From: Thermodesulfobium acidiphilum
GTDB lineage: Bacteria; Thermodesulfobiota; Thermodesulfobiia; Thermodesulfobiales; Thermodesulfobiaceae
Length of the DNA: 64,000 nucleotides
Direction of reading: 5' to 3'
Assembly: GCF_003057965.1 (NCBI RefSeq)
Contig: NZ_CP020921.1
Span: 374,501 to 438,500 of the forward strand
Part shown: positions 52,512-61,411 of the stretch, piece after piece
How positions within the stretch are numbered: the stretch's first letter is position 1
Layout of the letters: every line of letters begins with the position of its first letter
Translations under genes and position numbers: made by a program
Notes under the pieces: model-generated
What the model was told of the DNA's origin: nothing
The model's input: the letters and a program-made list of their open reading frames with translations, nothing else
Databases searched by the model: none

Positions 52512-53612
52512 ATGAACAATGAAATTTTAGAATTTGATGTAGTTGTTTGTGGTTCAGGACCTGCTGGGGCTACGGCTGCTGCTTTGTTAGCAAAAAATGG
52601 CTTAAAAGTAGCATTAATTGATAAAGAAGATTTTCCCAGGGATAAACTTTGCGGGGGGTTACTAACAAAAAAGTCTTATAACTTAATTGAATCTATATTT
52701 GGTAATAAATTTTTACAAAAGGAAATTGAATTTTTCTCAAATAGGTTTGAAGTTTATTATAGGAAAACAAAAATATTTTCAGCCCTTTCAAAAAAGTTAT
52801 TTATCTATGTCAATAGAAGAAAGTTTGACTATGCAATTTTAAAAAAGGCAATAGACTCAGGTGCATATTTTTTTGGTAAAACTAAGGTTGTAGGTATAGA
52901 TGTAAACAATATGCTGATATTCACAAGTAGCAATACTTTTAAGGGAAGATATATTGTTGCTGCTGATGGTGTAAATAGCGTTATTAGGAATTATTTGATA
53001 AAAAATACTATTATAGATAGCAGTGATTATAAAGATAACTTAACCCTTGCTATAGAATTTTATGATTATAAGTTTACAACTGATCGAGCGTCTCTATTTT
53101 TTGGATTTACAAAATTTGGCTATGGATGGATTTTTCCTAATAAAGAGAGAACTGTTATTGGGATAGGAGCGCTAATAAGCAAAAATAAAGGTCTGATGCG
53201 AGAACAGTTCAATAATTTTCTAAATTCAATTGGATATGAAGAACCAATAAAAACTTTTGCTCATCTAATACCTACAGGTTGGATTCCAAATAGGACAGGT
53301 TTTAATAATATTTTATTAGTAGGCGATGCAGGTGGTTTTACAGATCCTATAACAGGCGAAGGTATATATTATGCTATTAAAACTGCTCAAATGGCTTCTG
53401 AGGCAATTTTATTTTCTGAAAAAAATAAACTTTTTGCTGAAATTAATTATAAACTATTCCTGGAAAAGATGCTTAAAGATTTAAAGAAAAGGAAAATGTA
53501 TAGAAACATTGTTTTTGGTACAAAATTTAGGTTTTTTATAAAAATTTTTCTCCTGGTTCAATTAATTTTGTTTAGAGATAAAGTACTTGATTTTATTCAT
53601 GAACCCTCTTGA
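52512..53612 (+). CDS. FAD-dependent geranylgeranyl-reductase-family oxidoreductase
   Basis: 366 residues. The FAD-binding start is VVVCGSGPAGATAAALLAKNGLKVALIDKE, with the family's FPRDKLCGG loop, ADGVNSVIR in the middle and the second FAD motif GDAGGFTDPITGEGIYYAI. Family members reduce isoprenoid double bonds in menaquinone, carotenoid or lipid side chains; the substrate cannot be told here. A C-terminal basic/hydrophobic tail could associate with membranes. The transcript appears almost leaderless. Downstream is a decayed alcohol dehydrogenase. Confidence 0.85.
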   Translation: MNNEILEFDVVVCGSGPAGATAAALLAKNGLKVALIDKEDFPRDKLCGGLLTKKSYNLIESIFGNKFLQKEIEFFSNRFEVYYRKTKIFSALSKKLFIYVNRRKFDYAILKKAIDSGAYFFGKTKVVGIDVNNMLIFTSSNTFKGRYIVAADGVNSVIRNYLIKNTIIDSSDYKDNLTLAIEFYDYKFTTDRASLFFGFTKFGYGWIFPNKERTVIGIGALISKNKGLMREQFNNFLNSIGYEEPIKTFAHLIPTGWIPNRTGFNNILLVGDAGGFTDPITGEGIYYAIKTAQMASEAILFSEKNKLFAEINYKLFLEKMLKDLKKRKMYRNIVFGTKFRFFIKIFLLVQLILFRDKVLDFIHEPS

Positions 53613-53677
53613 GAAATGGAGGATGAACAATTAAAAGGATTGGCCTATATGACAAGGTTTGTTAGGGTCTGAAATGA

Positions 53678-53924
53678 ATTAAGTATGCTCCAATTGCAAT
53701 AAAAGAACCAACTAACTATCAGGTAAGAGCAAATCTGATGTGGACATCATCCTGGGCTTTAAATGGATTTTTGCAAACAGGCGGTGAGTTTCATGAGCGA
53801 GGTTGGCATTGATGATAAGAATTTCAAGATTATGGCACATAAGGCCTGTAGAGGGGGAATTTTGAACGGTTATAAGCCGTTGATTGAAGAAGACGTTGAA
53901 AAAATATATAGAATGTGCCTATAA
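53678..53924 (+). pseudogene. Remnant of an iron-containing (butanol-type) alcohol dehydrogenase
   Basis: The frame from 53678 reads IKYAPIAIKEPTNYQVRANLMW followed by ALNGFL, a hallmark of the NAD(P)-dependent BdhA/YqhD family. It ends at 53812. An overlapping frame from 53793 to 53924 then encodes IDDKNFKIMAHKACRGG and GYKPLIEEDVEKIYRMCL, the usual C-terminus. About 100 residues between these parts and the entire N-terminal half are missing, so the gene is dead. Confidence 0.75.
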
Positions 53925-53937
53925 TATTTCTGAAAAG

Positions 53938-53967
53938 CCCCGTCTCCAACAATTTTTGGAGACGGGG
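53938..53967 (-). terminator. Terminator of the Hdr/DsrE operon
   Basis: A perfect 12-bp stem, CCCCGTCTCCAA (53938-53949) with TTGGAGACGGGG (53956-53967), loop of six. On the minus strand it is followed by CTTTTCAG. It lies 15 bases after the stop of the last dsrE gene and marks the end of the roughly 8-kb minus-strand operon. Confidence 0.8.
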
Positions 53968-53982
53968 GCAGGGTTTAAAAGA

Positions 53983-54345
53983 TTAATAATTTAATACTGA
54001 GTTAGCCTCTAATATCTCTTTGATGGCTTTTCCGGCTTTTGTGAGCTCACAGCCATCAACTATCATTTCCTTTGTGATGCCTCTTTCTTCACAACAAGGA
54101 ATGCATAGGAATATCTTTCCACCATTTGAAAGAAAATTCTCTACATGTTTTTTTATCGGATCATGTCCAGGTGCCTTTATGTGTTCGTAAACTCCCTTTG
54201 TTACTGTGTATACACCGTTTGCCTGCAAACAAACTATAACCTCAGCATCCATTGCAAGGGCTGCATTAGCCATTACGTATGCAAGGGTTGCCTTTTCAGG
54301 GTCTTCTGGTCCGATTGTCGACATAACTACAACTTTTTCGCTCAA
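53983..54345 (-). CDS. DsrE-family sulfur-transfer protein, copy 1
   Basis: 120 residues of the DsrE/DsrF fold. It has the family opening VVVMSTIGPEDPEKATLAYVMANAA and a C-I-P-C-C cluster near residue 80 that could carry persulfide. DsrE proteins pass sulfane sulfur between carriers such as TusA and downstream enzymes. It is almost identical in its middle part to copy 2. It is the last gene of the operon, followed by a strong terminator. RBS GGAGG precedes the ATG. Confidence 0.85.
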   Translation of the reverse strand: MSEKVVVMSTIGPEDPEKATLAYVMANAALAMDAEVIVCLQANGVYTVTKGVYEHIKAPGHDPIKKHVENFLSNGGKIFLCIPCCEERGITKEMIVDGCELTKAGKAIKEILEANSVLNY

Positions 54346-54394
54346 ATTAGAATTTCCTCCTTAGAATTTAGTTATAAAAATACACTTTAAAGAT

Positions 54395-54757
54395 TTAATA
54401 GTTTAATGTGGTTTTGGCTTCCAGTATAGCTTTCATAGCCTTGCCAGACTTGGCCATTTCGCAGCCTTCCAGTATTTGGTCTTGAGAAATATCTCTTTCC
54501 TGACAACAGGGGATACAAACATAAAATTTTCCACCATTTGAAAGAAAATTCTCTACATGTTTTTTTATCGGATCATGTCCAGGTGCCTTTATGTGTTCGT
54601 AAACTCCCTTTGTTACTGTGTAAACGCCATTTGATTGGAGAACCATCAATACCTCAGCATCCATTGCAAGGGCTGCATTAGCCATTACGTATGCAAGGGC
54701 TGCCTTTTCTGGGTTTTCTGGCCCAGAAGATAAGGTAATTACAAGCTTTTCACTCAT
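54395..54757 (-). CDS. DsrE-family sulfur-transfer protein, copy 2
   Basis: 120 residues, same length and layout as copy 1, with C-I-P-C-C at the same place. Two DNA blocks are identical to copy 1: 54528-54622 equals 54116-54210 (95 bp) and 54651-54699 equals 54239-54287 (49 bp), at a constant offset of 412 bases. The flanks differ clearly, which suggests gene conversion or constraint on the shared core. The two probably form a heteromer. RBS GGAGG precedes the ATG. Confidence 0.85.
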   Translation of the reverse strand: MSEKLVITLSSGPENPEKAALAYVMANAALAMDAEVLMVLQSNGVYTVTKGVYEHIKAPGHDPIKKHVENFLSNGGKFYVCIPCCQERDISQDQILEGCEMAKSGKAMKAILEAKTTLNY

Positions 54758-54790
54758 TTTTTTCCTCCGATTAAGTTTTTAGATTGATAA

Positions 54791-55153
54791 TTAATAAAAC
54801 ATTACTAAGTCTGATTCGGCCATGTCTAACATTGCTCTTCCGGCTCCAACTATTTGAGCATTTCTAACAAGATCTTTCTCAGTTATGTTTCTGGCTTTAC
54901 TTGCGCAAACGCATAAATAGAATTTACCGCCCTGTTCTATAAAGTTCTTTACGTAAATTTCCAGAGGATCATAATCTTTATACGTAATTCTCTCAAACAT
55001 TCCGTTAACTGCTGTAAAAACTCCTCCGCTTTGAAGCCACATAGTAACTTCATAGTCCATTGCAAAAGCAGCGTTTGCCATAATAAAGGCACCTATAACT
55101 TTTTCAGGGTTATCAGGACCTGATGTGAGTGCAATAAAAGCCTTCTTTGCCAT
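54791..55153 (-). CDS. DsrE-family sulfur-transfer protein, copy 3
   Basis: 120 residues of the same fold as copies 1 and 2 but more distant (ALTSGPDNPEKVIGAFIMANAAFAMDYE). The cysteine cluster here is C-V-C-A in place of C-I-P-C-C, and the later Cys (EGCE in copy 2) is replaced by Ala, so sulfur chemistry may differ or be lost. Three DsrE-like subunits in a row recall the DsrEFH heterohexamer, in which only one subunit carries the essential Cys. It follows hdrB by 19 bases. Confidence 0.83.
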   Translation of the reverse strand: MAKKAFIALTSGPDNPEKVIGAFIMANAAFAMDYEVTMWLQSGGVFTAVNGMFERITYKDYDPLEIYVKNFIEQGGKFYLCVCASKARNITEKDLVRNAQIVGAGRAMLDMAESDLVMFY

Positions 55154-55172
55154 TCTCTCCTCCTAACACTAT

Positions 55173-56153
55173 TTATGAATTTTGTAAGTATGATTTAACT
55201 AAGATTTCGGAAAGATCCAGGAAACTATCCTTTGAAGGAGAACTTTCTTTTAAGTTTAATAAGCAAATTGGACACATTGTAGTTACTATGTTTGAACAGG
55301 ATAATAAATCGTTTGCTCTTTTTGAGGCAATTTCTTTTGCTTTTTTTGGGAAGAGTGACTCAATTGGACCACCGCAACAGTGAGTAAGCTTTCTTGAAAG
55401 TTCTGGTTCTACATAATTTATTCCGGCATTTTTTAAAAGAACTCTTGGCTCTTCTATTATCTCTTCATATCTTGCCAGGACACAGGAATCATGAATAGCG
55501 ACTGTCATATCTAGCTTATTTTGAGGTTTGATTTTATTTTCATATAATACTTCAATATAATTTTTTACTTCGTAATTAAATTCTGGCAAAATCTTTTTAT
55601 AAACCCTTCTAAGCATGTGTGTAGTGTGTGGATCGACTGTAATAATATTTTTAACGTTATTGTCTTTAAGAATTTTGTTTAATGTCTTTGCTTGATTTAT
55701 TAGCGGTTCGTCTATACCGTTGTCGTACAAAAGAGTACCAACATAAAGTTCATCCTCATATAAGTATCCTGCCTCTACACCGGCGTACTTTAAAAGCTTA
55801 TAGATATTTTGCAGACATCTTTCTGACCTTTCTACCTCATTTCTCTCAGGTTTTGCAGCGTATTTGGACATTGAAGAAAGGTTGACAAACTTATTAACGA
55901 TTCTGCCTACTGGAGCTAGTTTCATAAGAGGGGAATCTTCGAGATTTTCGTAAAGAGTGGTTGCTGATTTTGTGATGGGCATAAGCTGGTACATGTGTCC
56001 CGTATAAATTATTGTTTCTGTACCTCTTTTTATGTCTAAATCTTTTGCCCATGATGTAAGGCTTTTTTCTGAAACGCTAAATACTGTTTTTCTCTTTTCA
56101 AAATTATCGTTTAATATTCCTAAAACCGCTCCCACTTTGCTCATTTTTTTCAC
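55173..56153 (-). CDS. hdrB: HdrB-like CCG-domain subunit
   Basis: 326 residues. The C-terminal half contains one complete CCG (cysteine-rich) motif: HDSCVLARYEE, then LTHCCGGPIESLFP and CPICLLNL. Normal HdrB/HdrD proteins have two CCG motifs that bind noncubane clusters; the N-terminal half here has only scattered Cys (ERSERCLQNIY), so one cluster site is missing. In HdrABC the CCG subunit reduces a disulfide or similar substrate. It overlaps hdrC by four bases, as expected for an HdrB-HdrC pair. Confidence 0.82.
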   Translation of the reverse strand: MKKMSKVGAVLGILNDNFEKRKTVFSVSEKSLTSWAKDLDIKRGTETIIYTGHMYQLMPITKSATTLYENLEDSPLMKLAPVGRIVNKFVNLSSMSKYAAKPERNEVERSERCLQNIYKLLKYAGVEAGYLYEDELYVGTLLYDNGIDEPLINQAKTLNKILKDNNVKNIITVDPHTTHMLRRVYKKILPEFNYEVKNYIEVLYENKIKPQNKLDMTVAIHDSCVLARYEEIIEEPRVLLKNAGINYVEPELSRKLTHCCGGPIESLFPKKAKEIASKRANDLLSCSNIVTTMCPICLLNLKESSPSKDSFLDLSEILVKSYLQNS

Positions 56154-56452
56154 ACTCCAAGCTTGCTTTTGGCAAGATAATTTCTTATAAGCCTTATATT
56201 TTCTGTAATATTAACTTCATGTGGGCATTGCTCTTCACACATTCTACACAAAAGGCATGAAAATACCTGATCGGTGCTCTCAAGAATTTTTTCTTCTTCA
56301 CCTAAGAGAACATATCTAAAGAGTTTTCTGGGTAAAATATCAAATCCTACTGGACACAGTGCTGAGCAAGTCCCACAATTAAAACATGCTGAAGCGTTGA
56401 AATCTTCGCTTATTTTAATCTTATCTATCAATCCAGAATTGACTTTTATCAT
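56150..56452 (-). CDS. hdrC: HdrC-like 2x[4Fe-4S] subunit
   Basis: 100 residues from the ATG at 56452, chosen for the AAGGAG seven bases upstream. Two clusters of the ferredoxin type: CFNCGTCSALCPVGF and CLLCRMCEEQCPHEV. HdrC relays electrons from HdrA to the catalytic HdrB. It starts one base after the end of the winged-helix gene and overlaps hdrB by four bases. Confidence 0.9.
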   Translation of the reverse strand: MIKVNSGLIDKIKISEDFNASACFNCGTCSALCPVGFDILPRKLFRYVLLGEEEKILESTDQVFSCLLCRMCEEQCPHEVNITENIRLIRNYLAKSKLGV

Positions 56453-56453
56453 C

Positions 56454-56696
56454 TTATTTCTCCTTGAGAGCGTATTTATAGTAATCATCTCGTCTCTTTT
56501 TTGGAAGTTCTTCGACAAGATTGTATCTGCGCATTGCCATTAGATGCATAGTAACCTCATAAGTTGGAATATTTAATTCCTTTGAAATTTCTGGTATTGT
56601 CTTTGGTTCACTTTTGAGCAAAGAAGCTATTTTTTCGTGGAAATACATCTCATTTTTTATAACGTGTAAAGGCGGCTTAATAAATTTTTTTATCAT
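56454..56696 (-). CDS. Small winged-helix protein inside the Hdr operon
   Basis: 80 residues, mostly helical, with a winged-helix pattern: KIASLLKSEPKTIPEISKELN, then YEVTMHLMAMRRYNLVEELPKKRRDDYYKYAL. It resembles the reading head of ArsR/MarR-type DNA-binding domains but is too short for ligand sensing. It lies between hdrA and hdrC with a four-base overlap to hdrA, so it is co-expressed with the enzyme complex. It might bind DNA or serve as a protein adaptor; neither is proven. Confidence 0.7.
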   Translation of the reverse strand: MIKKFIKPPLHVIKNEMYFHEKIASLLKSEPKTIPEISKELNIPTYEVTMHLMAMRRYNLVEELPKKRRDDYYKYALKEK

Positions 56697-58417
56697 TCTT
56701 TTGCCTCCAAGAGCATAGAATTTATCATAGAATTTATTTGAACATGAGTGTAACCAAGAACTTCCAGCGCATCTTCAGGGCAATCAGGTACACAGCCGCC
56801 ACATCCTTTGCAAATTGCAGGGTTTATGTTTGCAATTATCTTGTCGTTTTTATTTATAAAGGATATTGCTTCGTAAGGGCATGAATTTTCACATAATTTG
56901 CAACCTGTACACTTTTCTTCTATTACGTGTGCAACAGTGGGTTCAATGTCTACATAGCCTTTTATAAGAAGAGATGCTGTTTTTGATGCTGCAGCCATTG
57001 AACTAGCTACGCTTTCTGAAATATTTTTTGGACCTTGTGACGTTCCTGCAATGAATATGCCGTCTATTACAGTTTCTACAGGCCTTAGTTTTGGATGAAT
57101 TTCGTTATAAAACTTATCTTTACCGATAGGAGTTTTTAAGATATCATTTAGCTCTGTATTTTCATTTGCTACCATACCGTTAACTAATACTAGCAGATCA
57201 CAGGGGATTAAGATATCTTCTTTGGCCAGCAATCTATCTTTTACTATAATTTTTATTCTTTCGCCTTTTAGACTAATATCTGGGGGGTTTTCTTCCTCGT
57301 ATTTGAAGTATAAAGCTCCACGTCTGAGATTTTCTTCGTAATATTCCTCGTATTTTCCGTATGTTCTTATATCTCTATAAATATGATATTGCTTTAAATT
57401 GTTATCGATATCAAATGCTAAAAGAGAAGCATAGTTAACAGCGCTGCAACAATATCTGGAACAGTATTTATTGCCGTTTTCTTTATTACTTTCTCGGGAA
57501 CCTACACAATAAATGTAGGCTATTTCTCTAATTCTTTGACCATTAAAGATTAGTTCACCTTTTTTAGTATTATTTGATAATAACTTCTTAAAATCTACCA
57601 AAGTTATTACATTGGGGTGCCCATAGCCAAACTCATTAGGTTCTGGAATATAGGGCTTGAATCCTGTTGCTAAAATTATTGAACCAACGCTTAAAGTTAG
57701 TTTTTCATTTCCAGACATTATATCGCATTCAAAATTTCCTACGCTGCCTTGTTTTTTCAATAATTTTGCGTTCGTATAAACTTTTATATTGTTTCTTCCC
57801 TTAATTTCTTTTTCAAGTTCTTCTATTAGTTCAGAACTATTTTTATGTTCAGGAAAGACTATACCTATGTCCTTTAAATTGCCACCTATTTTGGATTCTT
57901 TTTCTACTACGTGAGCAAAGATCCCCATATCGGATAATGCTAAAGCGCACCTTAAACCTGATATGCCTCCTCCTATTATTAAAGCCTGATTTACAGTGTT
58001 TACTCTTAATGGAGTGAGTGGAACAGAATTTCTAGTTTTTGCAATGCCAGCTCTTACTAAATCAATTGCTTTAGAAGTGGCTGCTTCTTTGTTGTGAGTA
58101 TGTGCCCATGAACACTGCTCTCTGATATTTACCTGAGTATACTGGTAGGGATTAAGTCCTGCCCTTTGTGCCATATTTTGAAAGGTCTTCAAATGAAGTT
58201 TTGGGGAGCAAGAAGCAATTACAATTCCGTCTAACTTCTTTTCTTTTATTGCATTTATCATTTCTGTTTGAGCGCTGTCAGAACATGTAAACATATTGGT
58301 CTTTGCATATACTACGCCTTCATCGTTTGCAACTGCATCCCTTACTCTTTCTACGTCTACATAGTCAGATATGTTTCCACCGCAATAACATATGAAAACG
58401 CCAATTCTATCGCTCAT
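56693..58417 (-). CDS. hdrA: HdrA-type flavoprotein
   Basis: 574 residues. The N-terminal HdrA domain (about 1-140) has the cysteines of a [4Fe-4S] site in ICYCGGNIS, TCSD and SCSPK. The FAD-binding core begins at LIIGGGISGLRCALAL near residue 150 and includes CVGSRE and YCSRYCC segments. The C-terminus carries two ferredoxin clusters, CTGCKLCENSCPYEA and CKGCGGCVPDCPEDA. HdrA is the site of flavin-based electron bifurcation in methanogens and in some sulfate reducers. It is encoded directly after the longer HdrA hybrid with a four-base overlap. Confidence 0.92.
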   Translation of the reverse strand: MSDRIGVFICYCGGNISDYVDVERVRDAVANDEGVVYAKTNMFTCSDSAQTEMINAIKEKKLDGIVIASCSPKLHLKTFQNMAQRAGLNPYQYTQVNIREQCSWAHTHNKEAATSKAIDLVRAGIAKTRNSVPLTPLRVNTVNQALIIGGGISGLRCALALSDMGIFAHVVEKESKIGGNLKDIGIVFPEHKNSSELIEELEKEIKGRNNIKVYTNAKLLKKQGSVGNFECDIMSGNEKLTLSVGSIILATGFKPYIPEPNEFGYGHPNVITLVDFKKLLSNNTKKGELIFNGQRIREIAYIYCVGSRESNKENGNKYCSRYCCSAVNYASLLAFDIDNNLKQYHIYRDIRTYGKYEEYYEENLRRGALYFKYEEENPPDISLKGERIKIIVKDRLLAKEDILIPCDLLVLVNGMVANENTELNDILKTPIGKDKFYNEIHPKLRPVETVIDGIFIAGTSQGPKNISESVASSMAAASKTASLLIKGYVDIEPTVAHVIEEKCTGCKLCENSCPYEAISFINKNDKIIANINPAICKGCGGCVPDCPEDALEVLGYTHVQINSMINSMLLEAKE

Positions 58418-60999
58418 AGCCCCCTCCTCATCTTTGTAATGTATCCTGCTGCTTGAGCTGCAGCAGCTCCAGCGTGTACAACAGAATCGGGGATATCTTT
58501 TATAGAACTAGAAGTGCCAGCTACAAATATTCCTTCTATTGAGGTTTTTGCTGGCTCTATGTTTTCTTCTACTTCTCTTACGAACATATGATTGTCCGCA
58601 TCCAGTTTTATATCTTTGAAAGACTTAAATATAGATGTGTTCGACAGTAGGCCAACTGATAGTATTACCATATCGTGACTGGCAACCTTTATCTGCCCAT
58701 CTTCTTCTATATCTTCGTAAAATAGATTTAAATTGTTTTCTTCATCTTCTTCAATTCTTGCTACCTTCCCTTTTACGAATCTTATTCCCATTTCTTTGGC
58801 CTGGTGGTAAAACTCTTCATATCCTTTGCCGAATGCCCTTATATCAATGTAATAAATAGTCAAATCGGCGGTAGGTAGGGCTCCCATTATAAGTTGCGCC
58901 TGTTTTAGAGAATACATACAGCAAACTCTTGAACATATATTATTGTTTACCTTTCTGTCTCGTGAACCTACACACAATATCATTGCAATATTTGAGGGTA
59001 CTTTACCGTCAGATGGTCTTATTACAGCATTATATGGCCTGGTTGGTGCGAGTATTCTGTCCATTTGCATTGCGTCGATGACATTTGGAAATCTGCCAAA
59101 GCCGAATATTTCTTTTTTGCTGGCGTTAAACAAATTGAATCCTGTAGAGACAATTACAGTATCCACTTCTATTTCGTATCTTATATCTCTGATAGAAAAA
59201 TCTATTGCATTAGCCGGACAAATGTTTACACATTGGTGACATTCGCTACAACCACCACAATCCAGACAGCCTGTAGCATATTTCTTAACTTCTTCTTCTG
59301 AAATGGTTTGTTCTATTTCTTCAAAATTGAGTTCTTTTGTTTTGAGATGTGGCTCAAATTTTATATGTTTTGGAAAGTCTGAGTTATAACGTTCTTTTAT
59401 TTCATTAGGTTTTACGGCAGGAAGTCTGTTGTCAAATTTTTCTGAACTAAAATCTAAATTGTTTAAAAATAGATCAAGATAAAAAGCTGCCTTTTTTGCA
59501 CTGGAAATAGCCTTAAGAATATTTGAATGTCCGTGTACACTGTCACCACAACTAAATGCCCACGGAATTTGGGTCTGATAAAATTCGTTAACTTTTAGTT
59601 CGGATATATTCGAATCAGACTCGTCAAAAATTATTTGCTCAGGTTTTGGGTCCATTGCATAAACAATAATATCTGCTTTATCTATCTCATCTAATTTGGA
59701 ATTAAGAATCAATCTGGCTCCCTCGTTTGTAGCATCGTCGATCTCTTTTTTTGTAGCACTCATACTTACCCTGTCCTTTTCAAAGTGTATTGAAACGTTT
59801 GCTTTATACCTTAGTGCCACTCTGGCACAGTGCATAGCAATGTTATTTCCACCTATTACAACAACGTTTTTAGAATTTAGGGTGGGGGGGATATCTTTGT
59901 TCTGCAAGAATTTAATTGCGTCTATGACATTTTTTTGTTTTAAGAATTCTGGTAAATCCTTTTCATTATAGCTGGTTCCAGTTGACAACAATACTGCGTC
60001 AAATCCATTTTCTTTTAAAGATTTTAAAGAAGAGATTTTGGTGTTAAGCTTTACTTCAATATTATTGAACGATGTTATTTCTTCAATATCTCTATCTAAT
60101 AAATTCTTTGGAAGCAAATAATCTGGAATTAATCTAAGTTTGCCTCCCAGTTTGTCTGATGATTCGAAAATAGTTACTCTGTAACCCTTTTTAGCTAGAT
60201 AATATGCTGCGCTGAGTCCAGATGGACCAGAGCCTATAATTGCAATTTTCTTATCTAATAGATTTTTTGGTTCTATTTTTTGTGGTATAGGGAAATTTTT
60301 AAAGTGTTTGTCAGCTATATATCTCTTTATGTTTCTAATAGGGATAGAACCTTCTAATTGGTTTCTGGTGCACCTTTTTTCGCAGGGAGCGGAGCATATT
60401 CTACTAAGAGTTGAAACTAGAGGTGAGTCTTCAAGATGTAAACGATATGCCTCTTCAAATTTTCCAGATCTTGAGAGTGAAACCAGTCCGTGAGCTTTTA
60501 TGCCAATAGGGCACACAAAGGTACAGGGGGATGTACCAAATCTCTCTATTACGGCTTTTTTAGGAACGGCTTGTGGAAATGCAATATATGCCGCTCTTCT
60601 GGGAACCAGGTCACAATTGAACTGGTCAAGCAAGGGAACAGTGCAAGCAAGCTCACACTGTCCGCATCCAGTGCATTTAGCAGGATCTACAAAAGACGCT
60701 TTTTTAAGAATTTTAGCAGTAAACGAATCCTCTTTTTTCTTTATTTCCTCTACCTCACTATAATTTAACACGGTAATATTATTGTGAGCTGCTGTTGCAG
60801 CCATTTTAGGTGTAGATATACAGCTCGAACAATCAAGAGTGGGAAATACTTTACTAAGTAGTATCATTTTTCCGCCAATACTGGACTCTTTTTCTACAAG
60901 AAGCACTTTGAACCCCATATCACCAAGCAATATGGAAGATTCCATCCCAGCAATTCCGCCACCTATTACTAATGCATCAAATTTTTTAAAGTCGCTCAT
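58414..60999 (-). CDS. hdrA: HdrA fused with an inserted NfnB/GltD-type flavoprotein module
   Basis: 861 residues. Residues 1-130 begin an HdrA: FAD motif LVIGGGIAGMESSILL, LDCSSCIS and a cluster CTGCGQCELAC. Residues about 165-500 are an inserted GltD/NfnB module: CTFVCPIGIKAHGLV, ICSAPCEKRCTR, second FAD motif AIIGSGPSGLSAAYYL and a degenerate dinucleotide site VVIGGNNIAMHCAR. Then come CLDCGGCSECHQCVNICPANA and the rest of the HdrA core to FVAGTSSS. The insertion gives the protein two FADs and a possible NAD(P)H site, so it could couple NAD(P)H, ferredoxin and the Hdr reaction. Function is inferred. Confidence 0.9.
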   Translation of the reverse strand: MSDFKKFDALVIGGGIAGMESSILLGDMGFKVLLVEKESSIGGKMILLSKVFPTLDCSSCISTPKMAATAAHNNITVLNYSEVEEIKKKEDSFTAKILKKASFVDPAKCTGCGQCELACTVPLLDQFNCDLVPRRAAYIAFPQAVPKKAVIERFGTSPCTFVCPIGIKAHGLVSLSRSGKFEEAYRLHLEDSPLVSTLSRICSAPCEKRCTRNQLEGSIPIRNIKRYIADKHFKNFPIPQKIEPKNLLDKKIAIIGSGPSGLSAAYYLAKKGYRVTIFESSDKLGGKLRLIPDYLLPKNLLDRDIEEITSFNNIEVKLNTKISSLKSLKENGFDAVLLSTGTSYNEKDLPEFLKQKNVIDAIKFLQNKDIPPTLNSKNVVVIGGNNIAMHCARVALRYKANVSIHFEKDRVSMSATKKEIDDATNEGARLILNSKLDEIDKADIIVYAMDPKPEQIIFDESDSNISELKVNEFYQTQIPWAFSCGDSVHGHSNILKAISSAKKAAFYLDLFLNNLDFSSEKFDNRLPAVKPNEIKERYNSDFPKHIKFEPHLKTKELNFEEIEQTISEEEVKKYATGCLDCGGCSECHQCVNICPANAIDFSIRDIRYEIEVDTVIVSTGFNLFNASKKEIFGFGRFPNVIDAMQMDRILAPTRPYNAVIRPSDGKVPSNIAMILCVGSRDRKVNNNICSRVCCMYSLKQAQLIMGALPTADLTIYYIDIRAFGKGYEEFYHQAKEMGIRFVKGKVARIEEDEENNLNLFYEDIEEDGQIKVASHDMVILSVGLLSNTSIFKSFKDIKLDADNHMFVREVEENIEPAKTSIEGIFVAGTSSSIKDIPDSVVHAGAAAAQAAGYITKMRRGL

Positions 61000-61014
61000 G
61001 CCTACTCCTTATAG

Positions 61015-61410
61015 TTAATTATTTAACTCACTTAATGCTTTATGAAACTTTTTAATATGTGATACAAATGACTCTGCACAAACTGAACATATTGCTGCCA
61101 TTTTTACTCTTCTCGGATCCAGATTGTTTGCTGTAAGGAGTTCTTGTGATTTTTCTACGACTTTTGCAGTTCTATCTGTGCAGTCAGTTAAATAAGGACA
61201 GTCTGTTCCATCGGCAGCTATAAATACTCCATCAAAGCCATTTTTTATAGCATTTAAAATCCACTTTGGGCTTATACCACTAGAGCAAGGTACTGTTATA
61301 ACTTTAACCGATTCTGGATAGTCCATATGAGATGCCCCTGCAAGGTCAATACCCGGATCTGAGATGTTATTTGTTGAAAAAACCAATATTTTTGGATTAT
61401 TGGTAGACAT
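61015..61410 (-). CDS. mvhD: MvhD-type iron-sulfur subunit
   Basis: 131 residues of the MvhD/FrhD-like family, which binds a [2Fe-2S] cluster and links HdrA to its electron donor. Conserved segments: ISDPGIDLAGASHMDYPESVKVITVPCSSGI, GFDGVFIAADGTDCPYLTDC and RVKMAAICSVCAESFV. It lies immediately after the TusA gene and 15 bases before the HdrA hybrid, as expected for a subunit of the same complex. No hydrogenase genes are visible here, so electrons probably come from NAD(P)H, formate or another donor. Confidence 0.88.
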   Translation of the reverse strand: MSTNNPKILVFSTNNISDPGIDLAGASHMDYPESVKVITVPCSSGISPKWILNAIKNGFDGVFIAADGTDCPYLTDCTDRTAKVVEKSQELLTANNLDPRRVKMAAICSVCAESFVSHIKKFHKALSELNN

Positions 61411-61411
61411 T

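Noticed and set aside
56150-60999. Reading the two HdrA genes plus hdrCB as a standard QmoAB-HdrBC complex
   Set aside because: QmoB has a fused MvhD domain and qmo genes normally sit with aprAB; here MvhD is separate, one HdrA carries an NfnB-type module and TusA/DsrE genes are attached, so the label would hide the differences.
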